A stretch of DNA of 64,000 nt, taken from JANQPX01 sp039197065. GTDB taxonomy: Bacteria; Pseudomonadota; Alphaproteobacteria; Geminicoccales; Geminicoccaceae. The stretch lies in the NCBI GenBank assembly GCA_039197065.1, contig JBCCUL010000033.1, positions 1 to 64,000 on the forward strand. The letters are read 5' to 3'. The first letter of the stretch is position 1, and every line of letters starts with the position of its first letter. Below the pieces are notes generated by a model, which saw only the letters and a program-made list of their open reading frames with translations, did not search any database and was not told the origin of the DNA. This document shows positions 1-7,770 of this stretch, piece by piece. The translations under genes were made by a program, and so were the position numbers.

Positions 1-1
1 G

Positions 2-136
2 GACGTCGAACTCAGAACCGTCGACGCCACAATCCGAAGACTAAGAAGAGCCCTCAACGAAAAAGGCAAAACAGACCTCCTCAGAACAGTCAGAGCTGCA
101 GGCTACGCCCTAGACCACACAAACCAACAAAATTGA
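2..136 (+). CDS. phoB: Phosphate regulon response regulator PhoB, C-terminal end (partial)
   Basis: The 5' part lies outside the window; 44 sense codons remain and end in TGA at 134-136. The translation contains RTVDATIRRLRRALN and LLRTVRAAGYALD, the recognition helix and C-terminal hairpin of the PhoB/OmpR winged-helix DNA-binding domain. PhoB activates Pho-regulon promoters when phosphate is scarce, which fits the lipid-remodelling and PhoD genes that follow. The codon use is very odd: no codon ends in G, 42 of 44 end in C or A, and six of seven Arg codons are AGA. The neighbouring genes use G and C freely at third positions and rarely AGA. The family call is fairly sure; the reason for the codon bias is unknown. 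Confidence 0.75.
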   Translation, partial: DVELRTVDATIRRLRRALNEKGKTDLLRTVRAAGYALDHTNQQN

Positions 137-140
137 GGGG

Positions 141-164
141 GGTGATCGCCTCCCTTCGATCACC
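141..164 (+). terminator. Possible phoB terminator hairpin
   Basis: Perfect 8-bp stem GGTGATCG/CGATCACC with an 8-nt loop, starting 5 nt after the phoB stop. No T-run follows, so intrinsic termination is only likely in part. Confidence 0.4.
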
Positions 165-234
165 AACTTCCGGCCCGCTCTTGGAAGATTATCGCGCGTA
201 AAAAAACTGCCGGATGAACGCTGCGTTCCGACGG

Positions 235-252
235 TTGTCATCACATCGTCAA
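235..252 (+). promoter_or_regulatory. Candidate PHO box upstream of btaA
   Basis: TTGTCAT-CACA-TCGTCAA: two 7-bp half sites with a 4-bp spacer, close to the rhizobial PhoB site (CTGTCAT repeats every 11 bp). It lies about 115 nt upstream of the btaA ATG. Induction of betaine-lipid genes by PhoB at low phosphate is known in Sinorhizobium; binding here is inferred. Confidence 0.5.
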
Positions 253-365
253 GCCGTTGCAGTGAGATTGTCACCAGACGACGCTTTTCTCCTCTGCATG
301 AACGACAAAATTCAGCTTCGCATCGCTGACGTAACGCCAGGTTGGTCGATCCGGTGGGACTCATC

Positions 366-1607
366 ATGAGCGGAATGCCACTTATTGCAGGCCGATTGCG
401 CAACGAAGCGCCGCTCAAAGCTGCTGTGCATCGTCAAGACATCGCGGCCAAGCAAAAGCTGCTGGAGCGTCTCTTCACCTTCGCCTTCAGCGGCCTGGTC
501 TATCCCCAGATTTGGGAAGACCCGGTTCCTGATCTGGAGGCGCTCGCTCTCAAGCCGGATAGCCACCTCGTCACCATCGCCTCCGGCGGCTGCAACGTTC
601 TTTCCTATCTTACCGCCAATCCGGCGAAGATCACCGCGGTCGATCTCAACCATGCTCATATCGCGCTGACTGACCTGAAACTCACCGCCGCGAAACGCCT
701 GCCTGACTACCGGTCGTTCAGACGATTCTTTCACGGCGCCGACAGCCAGGCAAACGTCGAGCTCTATGATAGGCTTCTAGCATCGTCGCTGTCGCCTGCG
801 ACGCGCGCCTATTGGGACGCATCAGGCCTCGGCAGGAAGCGCCGCATTTCGCTTTTCGCGCGCAACATCTATCGCTTCGGCCTTTTGGGCTACTGCATCC
901 GGAGCGGCCACTTGGTCGCAAAGGCGTTCGGCATCGATCTTCGAGGTCTGATGGCGACCAAAGATCTTGAGCAGCAAAAGGCCTATTTCGAAAAACACAT
1001 CGCGCCGATCTTCGACAAGCGCCTGATCCGTTGGATCGCCAGCAGCCCGATGTCTCTCTTCGGGCTCGGCATCCCGCCGGCGCAATATCACGACCTTGCC
1101 GATGGCGAGCCGATGGCAGATGTCCTGCGGCAGCGTCTGGAGCGCCTGGCCACCGATTTCTCCATCGACAGCAATTACTTCGCCTGGCAGGCCTTCACCG
1201 GCGCCTATCCCGAGGAACATGCCGACTGCGTGCCGCTCTATCTGCAGGAGCGCCATTTCGACTCAATACGAGCACGCGTCGATCGTGTCAGAACTGTCAG
1301 GTGGTCGGTCACGGATTTTCTCGACCGTCAGCCTGCGTCGTCGGTGGATGCAGTCGTTCTCCTGGACGCCCAGGACTGGATGACGGCGGCCCAGCTGAAC
1401 GAACTCTGGCAGCGTCTGACCATTGCCTGCAGGCCCGGAGCCAGGGTCATCTTTCGGACAGCCGGCCGCGCATCCGTGCTGCCTGGACAAGTCGATGATG
1501 CCGTCCTTGATCGCTGGCGCTACGACCGGAACATGTCGGCGGCCATGCTGGCCAAGGACCGCTCGGCAATCTACGGCGGCTTTCACCTCTATCGGTTCGA
1601 GAGCTGA
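366..1607 (+). CDS. btaA: BtaA, S-adenosylmethionine:diacylglycerol 3-amino-3-carboxypropyltransferase
   Basis: First enzyme of betaine lipid (DGTS) synthesis: it moves the 3-amino-3-carboxypropyl group of SAM onto diacylglycerol at the inner membrane. The protein of about 413 residues matches the DUF3419/BtaA family, with FTFAFSGLVYPQIWEDP near the N-terminus, the SAM-site-like VTIASGGCNVLSYL, and a C-terminal methyltransferase-like part. The ATG at 366 is preferred over an upstream TTG at 342 because GGTGGGA lies 6 nt before it. btaB starts 5 nt after the stop, and plcP and a glycosyltransferase follow, so this is a phosphate-starvation lipid remodelling operon. Confidence 0.9.
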   Translation: MSGMPLIAGRLRNEAPLKAAVHRQDIAAKQKLLERLFTFAFSGLVYPQIWEDPVPDLEALALKPDSHLVTIASGGCNVLSYLTANPAKITAVDLNHAHIALTDLKLTAAKRLPDYRSFRRFFHGADSQANVELYDRLLASSLSPATRAYWDASGLGRKRRISLFARNIYRFGLLGYCIRSGHLVAKAFGIDLRGLMATKDLEQQKAYFEKHIAPIFDKRLIRWIASSPMSLFGLGIPPAQYHDLADGEPMADVLRQRLERLATDFSIDSNYFAWQAFTGAYPEEHADCVPLYLQERHFDSIRARVDRVRTVRWSVTDFLDRQPASSVDAVVLLDAQDWMTAAQLNELWQRLTIACRPGARVIFRTAGRASVLPGQVDDAVLDRWRYDRNMSAAMLAKDRSAIYGGFHLYRFES

Positions 1608-1612
1608 CGCGG

Positions 1613-2281
1613 ATGGCCGTCGACGCAGGGGTCCAGAGCGGCCTGCTGATGGACCGGATCTACCGGCACCAGCGCCATATCTACGACATCACCCGCAAAT
1701 ATTATCTTCTCGGTCGCGATCGGCTGATCCGCGACCTCCAGGCGAACCCCGACGATGCCGTGCTCGAGATCGGTTGCGGCACGGCAAGAAATCTCGTCAA
1801 GACGGCCAAGCACTACCCGGCGGCGCGCTGCTTCGGCGTCGACATCTCGGAAGAAATGCTGGCGACCGCATCGGCGTCAATCGCGCGGCATCGACTTTCC
1901 GAGCGCATTACCCTTGCGCGCGCCGATGCCACGAACTTCGATGGCGCCGCTCTTTTCGGTCAGCCGCGTTTCGAACGGATCATCCTCGCTTATTGCCTCT
2001 CGATGATGCCGTCTTGGCGGGCGACACTGGAACGCGCCGCAAACGGATTGGCTCCCGGCGGCAAGCTGTCGATCATCGACTTCGGCGAGCTTTCGGGCTG
2101 GCCATCCTGGTTTCACCAGGCCCTTCTCTGGTGGCTAAAGCGCTTCCACGTCACGCCGCGCGCCGATCTCAGCAGCTATGCCCAACACATCGCCAGCAGC
2201 CGCGGACTGTCGATGACACGCCGAGACCTGTATCGCGGATATGCTCGCTTCATCACCATCGAGCGACCGCATCGATCATGA
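1613..2281 (+). CDS. btaB: BtaB, SAM-dependent N-methyltransferase for DGTS
   Basis: Second enzyme of DGTS synthesis; it trimethylates the amino group of the BtaA product diacylglyceryl-homoserine. The 222-residue protein is a class I methyltransferase with the SAM motif VLEIGCGTARN at residues 50-60 and the acidic GVDIS at the end of the next strand. It sits 5 nt after btaA and 24 nt before plcP, in the same direction. The assignment to BtaB rather than a generic methyltransferase rests on both the neighbour and the sequence pattern. Confidence 0.88.
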   Translation: MAVDAGVQSGLLMDRIYRHQRHIYDITRKYYLLGRDRLIRDLQANPDDAVLEIGCGTARNLVKTAKHYPAARCFGVDISEEMLATASASIARHRLSERITLARADATNFDGAALFGQPRFERIILAYCLSMMPSWRATLERAANGLAPGGKLSIIDFGELSGWPSWFHQALLWWLKRFHVTPRADLSSYAQHIASSRGLSMTRRDLYRGYARFITIERPHRS

Positions 2282-2305
2282 TCAGAGCAGCAGGCAAAGT
2301 CGCCG

Positions 2306-3133
2306 ATGACCTTTGATATTCGTTTGCCGACTCACTACCGCGCCATCTGGATTTCCGACTTCCATATCGGCACGCGCCGGGCGCAGACCGATATGCTGTT
2401 GGACTTCTTGAAATACACCGAATCCGACACGCTCTATCTGGTCGGCGATGTCATCGACAACTGGTCTTTGAAGAAGACGTGGTTCTGGACACAAGGCCAC
2501 AACGACGTCATCCAGAAAATCCTGCGCAAGGCGCGCAAGGGCACCAAGGTCATCTACATTCCGGGCAATCACGACGAGCGCTTTCGCGACTTCGTCGGCA
2601 CGCGATTCGGCCGTGTCGCGGTTATGCAGGATGCCGTGCACATCACCGCTGACAGGAAGCGCTATCTGGTGCTGCATGGCGACGAGTTCGACGGCGTGGT
2701 CAAATATGCGCGGTGGCTGGCGGTCCTCGGCGACAGCGCTTATGAGCGCGCTCTCGATCTCAATCGCGTCTTGAACCTGGTGCGCCGCAAGCTCGGACTA
2801 CCCTACTGGTCTCTGTCCAGCTATCTGAAGCGACGCGTCAAGCAGGCGGTTCAGTTCGTCTCGAACTTTGAGCAAGCCGTCGTCCGCGAGGCTAAGAAAC
2901 GCAATGCGGATGGCGTGATCTGCGGCCATATCCACACACCCGAAATCTCGATGATCGACGGCATCCACTACTGCAATGACGGCGATTGGGTCGAGAGCTG
3001 CTCTGCTCTGGTCGAGCATGCCGACGGCCGTTTCGAGCTGCTCTACTGGACTGACCAGAGTGCTGCCATCGACCAAACGAGGCCGGCCTATGCGCATCAG
3101 CATCGTGACCGACGCCTGGCACCCGCAGGTTAA
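2306..3133 (+). CDS. plcP: PlcP-type phospholipase C (metallophosphoesterase)
   Basis: Calcineurin-like metallophosphoesterase of 275 residues. The metal motifs are SDFHIG (residues 17-22), GDVID (47-51), GNHDE (87-91), LHGDEFD (123-129) and GHIHTP near 211. The family is related to LpxH; in Sinorhizobium and marine alphaproteobacteria PlcP cleaves phosphatidylcholine and other phospholipids to diacylglycerol under phosphate limitation. Here it lies in one operon with BtaA/BtaB, which use diacylglycerol, and with a glycosyltransferase, which strongly favours PlcP over a UDP-diacylglucosamine hydrolase. The downstream gene overlaps its 3' end by 44 nt. No signal peptide, so it probably acts on the cytoplasmic membrane face. 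Confidence 0.85.
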   Translation: MTFDIRLPTHYRAIWISDFHIGTRRAQTDMLLDFLKYTESDTLYLVGDVIDNWSLKKTWFWTQGHNDVIQKILRKARKGTKVIYIPGNHDERFRDFVGTRFGRVAVMQDAVHITADRKRYLVLHGDEFDGVVKYARWLAVLGDSAYERALDLNRVLNLVRRKLGLPYWSLSSYLKRRVKQAVQFVSNFEQAVVREAKKRNADGVICGHIHTPEISMIDGIHYCNDGDWVESCSALVEHADGRFELLYWTDQSAAIDQTRPAYAHQHRDRRLAPAG

Positions 3134-4241
3134 CGGGGTCGTCAGGACGCTAATTAAGATCACGGATCTTCTCGAGCGGAACGGTCACGTCGTGCAGATC
3201 GTGACCGCGGAAGACAGGCCCGCCTTCGGTTTGCCGACCTATCCCGAGATAAGGCTCGCGATCGCCAGCGCCACCGGGATCGGAAACGAGATCGCGGCGT
3301 TCGAGCCGGATGCCATTCATATCGCGACGGAGGGAACGCTCGGCCTCGCAGCACGCCGCTTCTGCCTGCGTCACGAACTGCCGTTCACCAGTGGCTATCA
3401 TACGCGCTTTCCGGAGATGATCCGGATGCGCCTGCCGCTGCCCGGCGTGGAAGCAACCGTGCATCGTTGGTTTCGATGGTTCCACGATCCTAGCCAATGC
3501 GTGATGGTGCCGACGCCGTCGATGGCCAATGTCCTTAAGGAAAAAGGCTTCTCGAACGTCGTAACCTGGACCCGCGGAGTCGATCACGAACTCTTTCGCC
3601 CGCGCCGGACCGATGACCAAACGGGTCATGCCGACCTCGCAGGTCACGCTGACCTCGCTGGTCCCGCGGATATTACAAACCTGGCGCGGCCGATTGCGCT
3701 CTACGCCGGCAGGGTCGCGGTGGAAAAGAGCCTGCCAGACTTCCTCGATCTCGATCTGCAGGGCTCGAAGGTTGTGGTCGGCGACGGTCCGATGCTCGAG
3801 GAAATAAAGGCCAGATATCCGGACGTCATCTTCACGGGCTATCTTTCCGGCCAAACGCTGGCGCAAACGATCGCTGCGGCCGATGTCTTCGTATTTCCAA
3901 GCCGCACAGACACCTTCGGCCTGGTCATGATCGAAGCCCTGGCATCGGGTGTGCCGGTCGCTGCGTTCGATGTGCCGGGGCCGCGCGACATCATCACCAC
4001 GGATGAGGTCGGTGCGGTCGGCGACGACCTCGGACATGCGATAGATCATGCCCTGACCTGTCGGCCGGAACGCTGCCGAGAGCATGCATTGCACTTCACC
4101 TGGGACCGCTCGGCCGAACAGTTTCATGACTATCTCACGCCTTTGGACGCGTTGAACAAAGATCAGTTGAAACAGCTTGCCTCGGTTAGTCGACAACGGC
4201 CTGCAATGCCGTTCTCACACCGCTGGAAAGGGACGAGCTGA
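3090..4241 (+). CDS. GT4-family glycosyltransferase, Agt-like glycolipid synthase
   Basis: The start at 3090 (MRISIVTDAWHPQVNG) overlaps plcP. GT-B fold glycosyltransferase of about 383 residues, with the N-terminal NGVV loop and the nucleotide-sugar motif PSRTDTFGLVMIEA. In plcP-agt operons of marine and rhizobial bacteria the partner enzyme makes mono- or glucuronosyl-diacylglycerol from the diacylglycerol released by PlcP; that role is inferred here from the operon. Positions 3627-3674 carry a short in-frame tandem repeat that gives GHADLA-GHADLA-GPADI, a local insertion in the linker between the two Rossmann halves. The sugar donor cannot be read from the sequence. Confidence 0.8.
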   Translation: MRISIVTDAWHPQVNGVVRTLIKITDLLERNGHVVQIVTAEDRPAFGLPTYPEIRLAIASATGIGNEIAAFEPDAIHIATEGTLGLAARRFCLRHELPFTSGYHTRFPEMIRMRLPLPGVEATVHRWFRWFHDPSQCVMVPTPSMANVLKEKGFSNVVTWTRGVDHELFRPRRTDDQTGHADLAGHADLAGPADITNLARPIALYAGRVAVEKSLPDFLDLDLQGSKVVVGDGPMLEEIKARYPDVIFTGYLSGQTLAQTIAAADVFVFPSRTDTFGLVMIEALASGVPVAAFDVPGPRDIITTDEVGAVGDDLGHAIDHALTCRPERCREHALHFTWDRSAEQFHDYLTPLDALNKDQLKQLASVSRQRPAMPFSHRWKGTS

Positions 4242-4282
4242 GGCGGCTTGTTTTTATTTGTTATTTTGTTAATTATCAAAAT

Positions 4283-4615
4283 ATGAAAACACAAAACGCC
4301 GTTTCCGCTCTCGCTGCCATTGCCCATGAGACCCGTCTCAAGGTCTTCAGGCTCCTGATAAGGCAGGGGCCGGACGGATTGCCGGCAGGTCGAATCGCGG
4401 AACGCCTGAAGGTGACGCCACCGACGCTGTCCGCTCATCTGGCGCAGCTGGAACGTGCCGGGCTGGTCCATTCCTGGCGGGTGGAACGCTGGATCTACTA
4501 TGCCGTCGATGTCGACGGAACCAGACGTCTTCTTCGTTACCTCACCGAGGATTGCTGCCGCGGCCGTCCGGAACTCTGCGGCGATCTTCTGGCGGCAGGC
4601 GACGTTTGCAACTGA
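4283..4615 (+). CDS. arsR: ArsR-family arsenite-responsive repressor
   Basis: Winged-helix repressor of 110 residues (LTAGRIAERLKVTPPTLSAHL-type helix-turn-helix near residues 34-54). The C-terminus has DCCRGRPELC, the paired Cys plus a later Cys used as an As(III)-binding site in one ArsR subtype. It heads arsR-arsC-aqpS with 18 nt to arsC. The AT-rich leader at 4242-4282, with TTAATTATCAAAATAT just before the ATG, is where an autorepressor site would be expected. It likely represses this operon until arsenite binds. Confidence 0.85.
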   Translation: MKTQNAVSALAAIAHETRLKVFRLLIRQGPDGLPAGRIAERLKVTPPTLSAHLAQLERAGLVHSWRVERWIYYAVDVDGTRRLLRYLTEDCCRGRPELCGDLLAAGDVCN

Positions 4616-4633
4616 CAAGATCGGGGGGATCCG

Positions 4634-5152
4634 ATGACCGACGACATGTACAACGTCCTCTTCCTGTGCACCGGCAATTCGGCGCGAAGCATCCTCGCCG
4701 AATGCGCCCTCAATCGCCATGGCATCGGCAAGTTCAAGGCCTACAGCGCCGGCAGCCAGCCCAAGGGCGAGGTTCATCCAGCCGCGCTGAAGCTGCTTCG
4801 GCAGTTCAACTACGTGACCGACCATCTCAGCAGTGAAAGCTGGGATAAGTATGCCGAGGCGGGCGCTCCCGACCTCGATTTCGTGTTCACCGTTTGTGAC
4901 AATGCGGCGGGCGAGGTGTGTCCGATCTGGCCGGGGCAGCCGATGACGGCCCATTGGGGCGTCGAGGATCCGGCGGCGTTCGACGGGCCTGAGGATAAAC
5001 AGCTGCAGAAGTTCAAGGACATTTATTTCCAGCTGGAGCGGCGGATACAGATTTTTACCAACCTGCCGATCACCTCGCTTGACAAACTGACCCTGCAGAA
5101 CCGTTTGGATTCCATCGGTCGTACCGAAAGCGATCCCGAGACGGCCGAATGA
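4634..5152 (+). CDS. arsC: Arsenate reductase, low-molecular-weight phosphatase type
   Basis: 172-residue protein with the LMW-PTPase loop CTGNSARS (CX5RS) near the N-terminus and a later FTVCDNAAGEVCP segment carrying the cysteines of the thioredoxin- or mycothiol-type ArsC group. It reduces arsenate to arsenite. It lies between arsR and aqpS, and its last 4 nt overlap the aqpS start (ATGA), so translation is probably coupled. No ArsB or Acr3 pump is visible; arsenite exit would depend on the channel gene that follows. Confidence 0.88.
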   Translation: MTDDMYNVLFLCTGNSARSILAECALNRHGIGKFKAYSAGSQPKGEVHPAALKLLRQFNYVTDHLSSESWDKYAEAGAPDLDFVFTVCDNAAGEVCPIWPGQPMTAHWGVEDPAAFDGPEDKQLQKFKDIYFQLERRIQIFTNLPITSLDKLTLQNRLDSIGRTESDPETAE

Positions 5153-5850
5153 GCGAGCAGCCCCACGGACTTTCCCGCCGCCTTGCCGCCGAAGCCCTGG
5201 GCACGGCCTTCCTCCTCGCCACCGTGGTCGGCTCAGGCATTATGGGGGAAAGCCTGGCAGGGGGTAACGTCGCGATCGCGCTGCTCGGCAACACCATCCC
5301 GACCGGTGCTATTCTCGTCGTCCTGATCCTGATGTTCGGCCCGATTTCAGGCGCGCATTTCAATCCGGCCGTCACCCTTTCCTTTCTCGTCCAGGGCAAG
5401 ATCTCCACCGGTGATGCCACTGCTTATGTCGTCGTGCAAATCGGCGCTGCGATCCTCGGCGCCTGGGCCGCGCATCTGATGTTCGAGGAGCCCGTATTCA
5501 TGGTCTCGGAAAAGGTCAGAACCGGCGGTGGTCAGTGGGTTGCCGAGATCATCGCCACCTTCGGCCTGGTCGCCACCATCATCACCTGCGTCAAACATCG
5601 CGCCGAGGCTGTGCCCTACGCCGTCGGTCTCTACATCACGGCCGCCTACTGGTTCACCGCATCCACCTCCTTCGCCAACCCCGCGGTGACGATCGCCCGC
5701 ACCCTCACCGACACCTTCAGCGGCATTCGCCCGGCAGACGCGCCGCTGTTCATCGTCTGTCAGATCGTCGGCGCGCTGCTCGCGACCTTCGCCATGGCGT
5801 GGCTCTTGAATGGACGAATGGTGGAGCGCACCGCACGTCATTCCACATAA
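5149..5850 (+). CDS. aqpS: Aquaglyceroporin (MIP channel) of the ars operon, AqpS-like
   Basis: 233-residue MIP-family channel with about six membrane segments and both half-helix motifs: HFNPAVT near residue 67 and FANPAVT near residue 177. In Sinorhizobium meliloti, AqpS in an ars operon lets arsenite made by ArsC flow out down its gradient, replacing a pump. The 4-nt overlap with arsC and the absence of arsB/acr3 support the same role here. Its position between Pho-type genes is notable, since arsenate enters through phosphate transporters. Confidence 0.85.
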   Translation: MSEQPHGLSRRLAAEALGTAFLLATVVGSGIMGESLAGGNVAIALLGNTIPTGAILVVLILMFGPISGAHFNPAVTLSFLVQGKISTGDATAYVVVQIGAAILGAWAAHLMFEEPVFMVSEKVRTGGGQWVAEIIATFGLVATIITCVKHRAEAVPYAVGLYITAAYWFTASTSFANPAVTIARTLTDTFSGIRPADAPLFIVCQIVGALLATFAMAWLLNGRMVERTARHST

Positions 5851-5872
5851 AGCCACTGGGCTTATTGCAGGA

Positions 5873-5901
5873 TCGTCAAGCAACGGACAGCTGTCTGTCA
5901 C
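5873..5901 (+). promoter_or_regulatory. Candidate PHO box (three 11-bp-spaced half sites) upstream of phoD
   Basis: TCGTCAA, CGGACAG and CTGTCAC begin at 5873, 5884 and 5895, exactly 11 bp apart, 45-75 nt before the phoD start. The spacing fits PhoB binding; the middle unit matches poorly. Confidence 0.4.
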
Positions 5902-5946
5902 ATCGGGATTCTAGCCTTCTTTGACCGCAATCAAAGGAGGCGCAAG

Positions 5947-7518
5947 ATGGCCGATCGAAAACGACTGACCCGACGTTCTCTTCTGCAGCAATCAGCCTTG
6001 GCGGGCGCCGGTCTCGTTGCCGCCACCGCCATACCTTCTCGAGGTTTCGCACAAAGCGCCGCCACCGGCATCATCACCTCGGACAAGATGCGCCCGACCA
6101 TGCCCTATGGCGTGCAGACCGGCGATCTTCTGGGTGACCGCGCCGTCCTCTGGTCCCGCGCCAACAAGCCCGCGCGCATGATGGTGGAGCTGTCGAGCAA
6201 GGAAAGTTTCGCCGACAGCTGGCAGCTGCGTGGTCCCGCTGCCCTCGAGTCCGGCGACTACACCGCGAAGATGGATTTGACCAGCCTGCCGGCCGGCCAG
6301 AAGATCCACTACAAGGTCACCATGGTCGATCTCGCCGACCACAAGATCGTGTCCGAGCCATACGCCGGCTCCTTTTGGACGCGCCCGGCCGCTCGCCGGG
6401 ATGTCCGCTTCGTCTGGTCCGGCGACACGGCTGGCCAGGGCTGGGGCATCAATCTCGATTGAGGCGGCATGAAGATGTACGAGACCATGCGTCAGGTCGA
6501 GCCCGCCTTCTTCATCCATTCCGGCGACACCGTCTATGCCGACGGTCCGCTCGAAGCCGAAAAGGAAATGCCGAACGGCGAGATCTGGAAGAACGTCGTC
6601 ATCGAGGAGAAGTCCAAGGACGCCGAGACGCTGCGCGAATTCCGCGGGCAATATGCCTACAACCTCATGGACGAGAACCTCCGACGCTTCAACGCCGAGG
6701 TGCCGATGTTCGCCCAGTGGGACGACCACGAGGTCACCAACAACTGGTATCCGACCGAGGATCTCACCGGCGATCCCAAGAAATCCGGTTATAAGGAAAC
6801 CAGCGTCGACCTCCTGACCGCACGCGCCGCCCAGGCCTTCTTCGAATACATGCCGCTTCGCCGCCACCCCGCCGAGCCCGAGCGCATCTATGCTGGCTTC
6901 GGCTACGGCCCATCCCTCGACATCTTCCGCATCGACAAACGCAGCTATCGCGGCCCCAACTCGTCGAATGACCAGGCCGAGCCCGGCCCGGAGACGGCGT
7001 TTTTGGGTGAAGACCAAAAACGGTGGTTGAAACAGTCGCTCCTCGCGTCCAACGCCACCTGGAAGGTGATCGCCTCAGACATGCCGGTCGGCCTCGTGGT
7101 CGGCGACGGCGAGGGCCAGTTCGAGAACGGCGCCAATGGCGATGGTCCGGTCCTGGGTCGCGAGTTCGACCTCGCGGAAATCCTGCGCTTCATCCGCGAC
7201 AACGGCATCAAGAACGTCGTCTGGCTCACCGCCGACGTCCACTACACCGCCGCCCATTACTACGATCCCAACAACGCGCAGTTCCAGGAATTCGCACCGT
7301 TCTGGGAGTTCGTCACCGGCCCGATCCACGCCGGCTCCTTCGGCCCCGAGGTCAAGTTCGTCAAAGCCCCACCCGAAGGCCAGTCCAACCTCCCACCCTC
7401 CGACGGCCTCCAATTCTTCGGCCAGGTCGACATCGACGGCGACACCGAGGTCATGACCGTCAGCCTCAAAGACCTGACGGGCGCTACCCTCTTCAGCCAA
7501 GAGCTGACGCCTGTGTGA
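5947..7518 (+). pseudogene. phoD: PhoD-like alkaline phosphatase, interrupted by one in-frame TGA
   Basis: Exported phosphodiesterase/alkaline phosphatase that frees phosphate from organic esters. There is a Tat signal (TRRSLLQQSALAGAG, cleavage near AQS), then the PhoD N-terminal Ig-like domain, then the metallophosphatase with WSGDTAGQGWGINLD, FIHSGDTVYADGP, WDDHEVTNNW and WLTADVHYTAAHYY. Codon 172 (6460-6462) is TGA, in the same frame as both halves. The family usually has Trp there (GINLDWGGM), so TGG to TGA is the simplest event. The full reading is 523 residues, normal for the family. It is either a recent nonsense mutation or a sequencing error; the downstream half could start at ATG 6469 but would lack export. 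An AAAGGAGG ribosome site lies 7 nt before the start. Confidence 0.85.
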
Positions 7519-7528
7519 TCCCAAGCCC

Positions 7529-7560
7529 GGGGCTGGTCTCAATTGCTTGGGGCCAGCCCC
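7529..7560 (+). terminator. Stem-loop after phoD
   Basis: Perfect 8-bp stem GGGGCTGG/CCAGCCCC with a 16-nt loop, 11 nt after the phoD stop and between convergent genes. No T-run on either strand. Confidence 0.4.
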
Positions 7561-7770
7561 AACACGCCATAGTACGGAGCTATGCTGGATCGCCTGGGTG
7601 TGGCACCTGCGCTTTGAGTCTAACCGAGGTATAAACCCAAGTATGCGGCCTCCGGTCGAATTCAAAATATCCATACGGTGTGCGACGACGTCAATCTAAC
7701 TGTTGACCTCACAGTTAACCAAAGGACTATGTCCCTTGGGGAATCTGCATGACAATGGCAGAATACTGAA

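Noticed and set aside
6460..6462. TGA in phoD as a selenocysteine codon
   Set aside because: The family has Trp, not Cys or Sec, at this place, and no hairpin of the bacterial SECIS type is evident after the codon.
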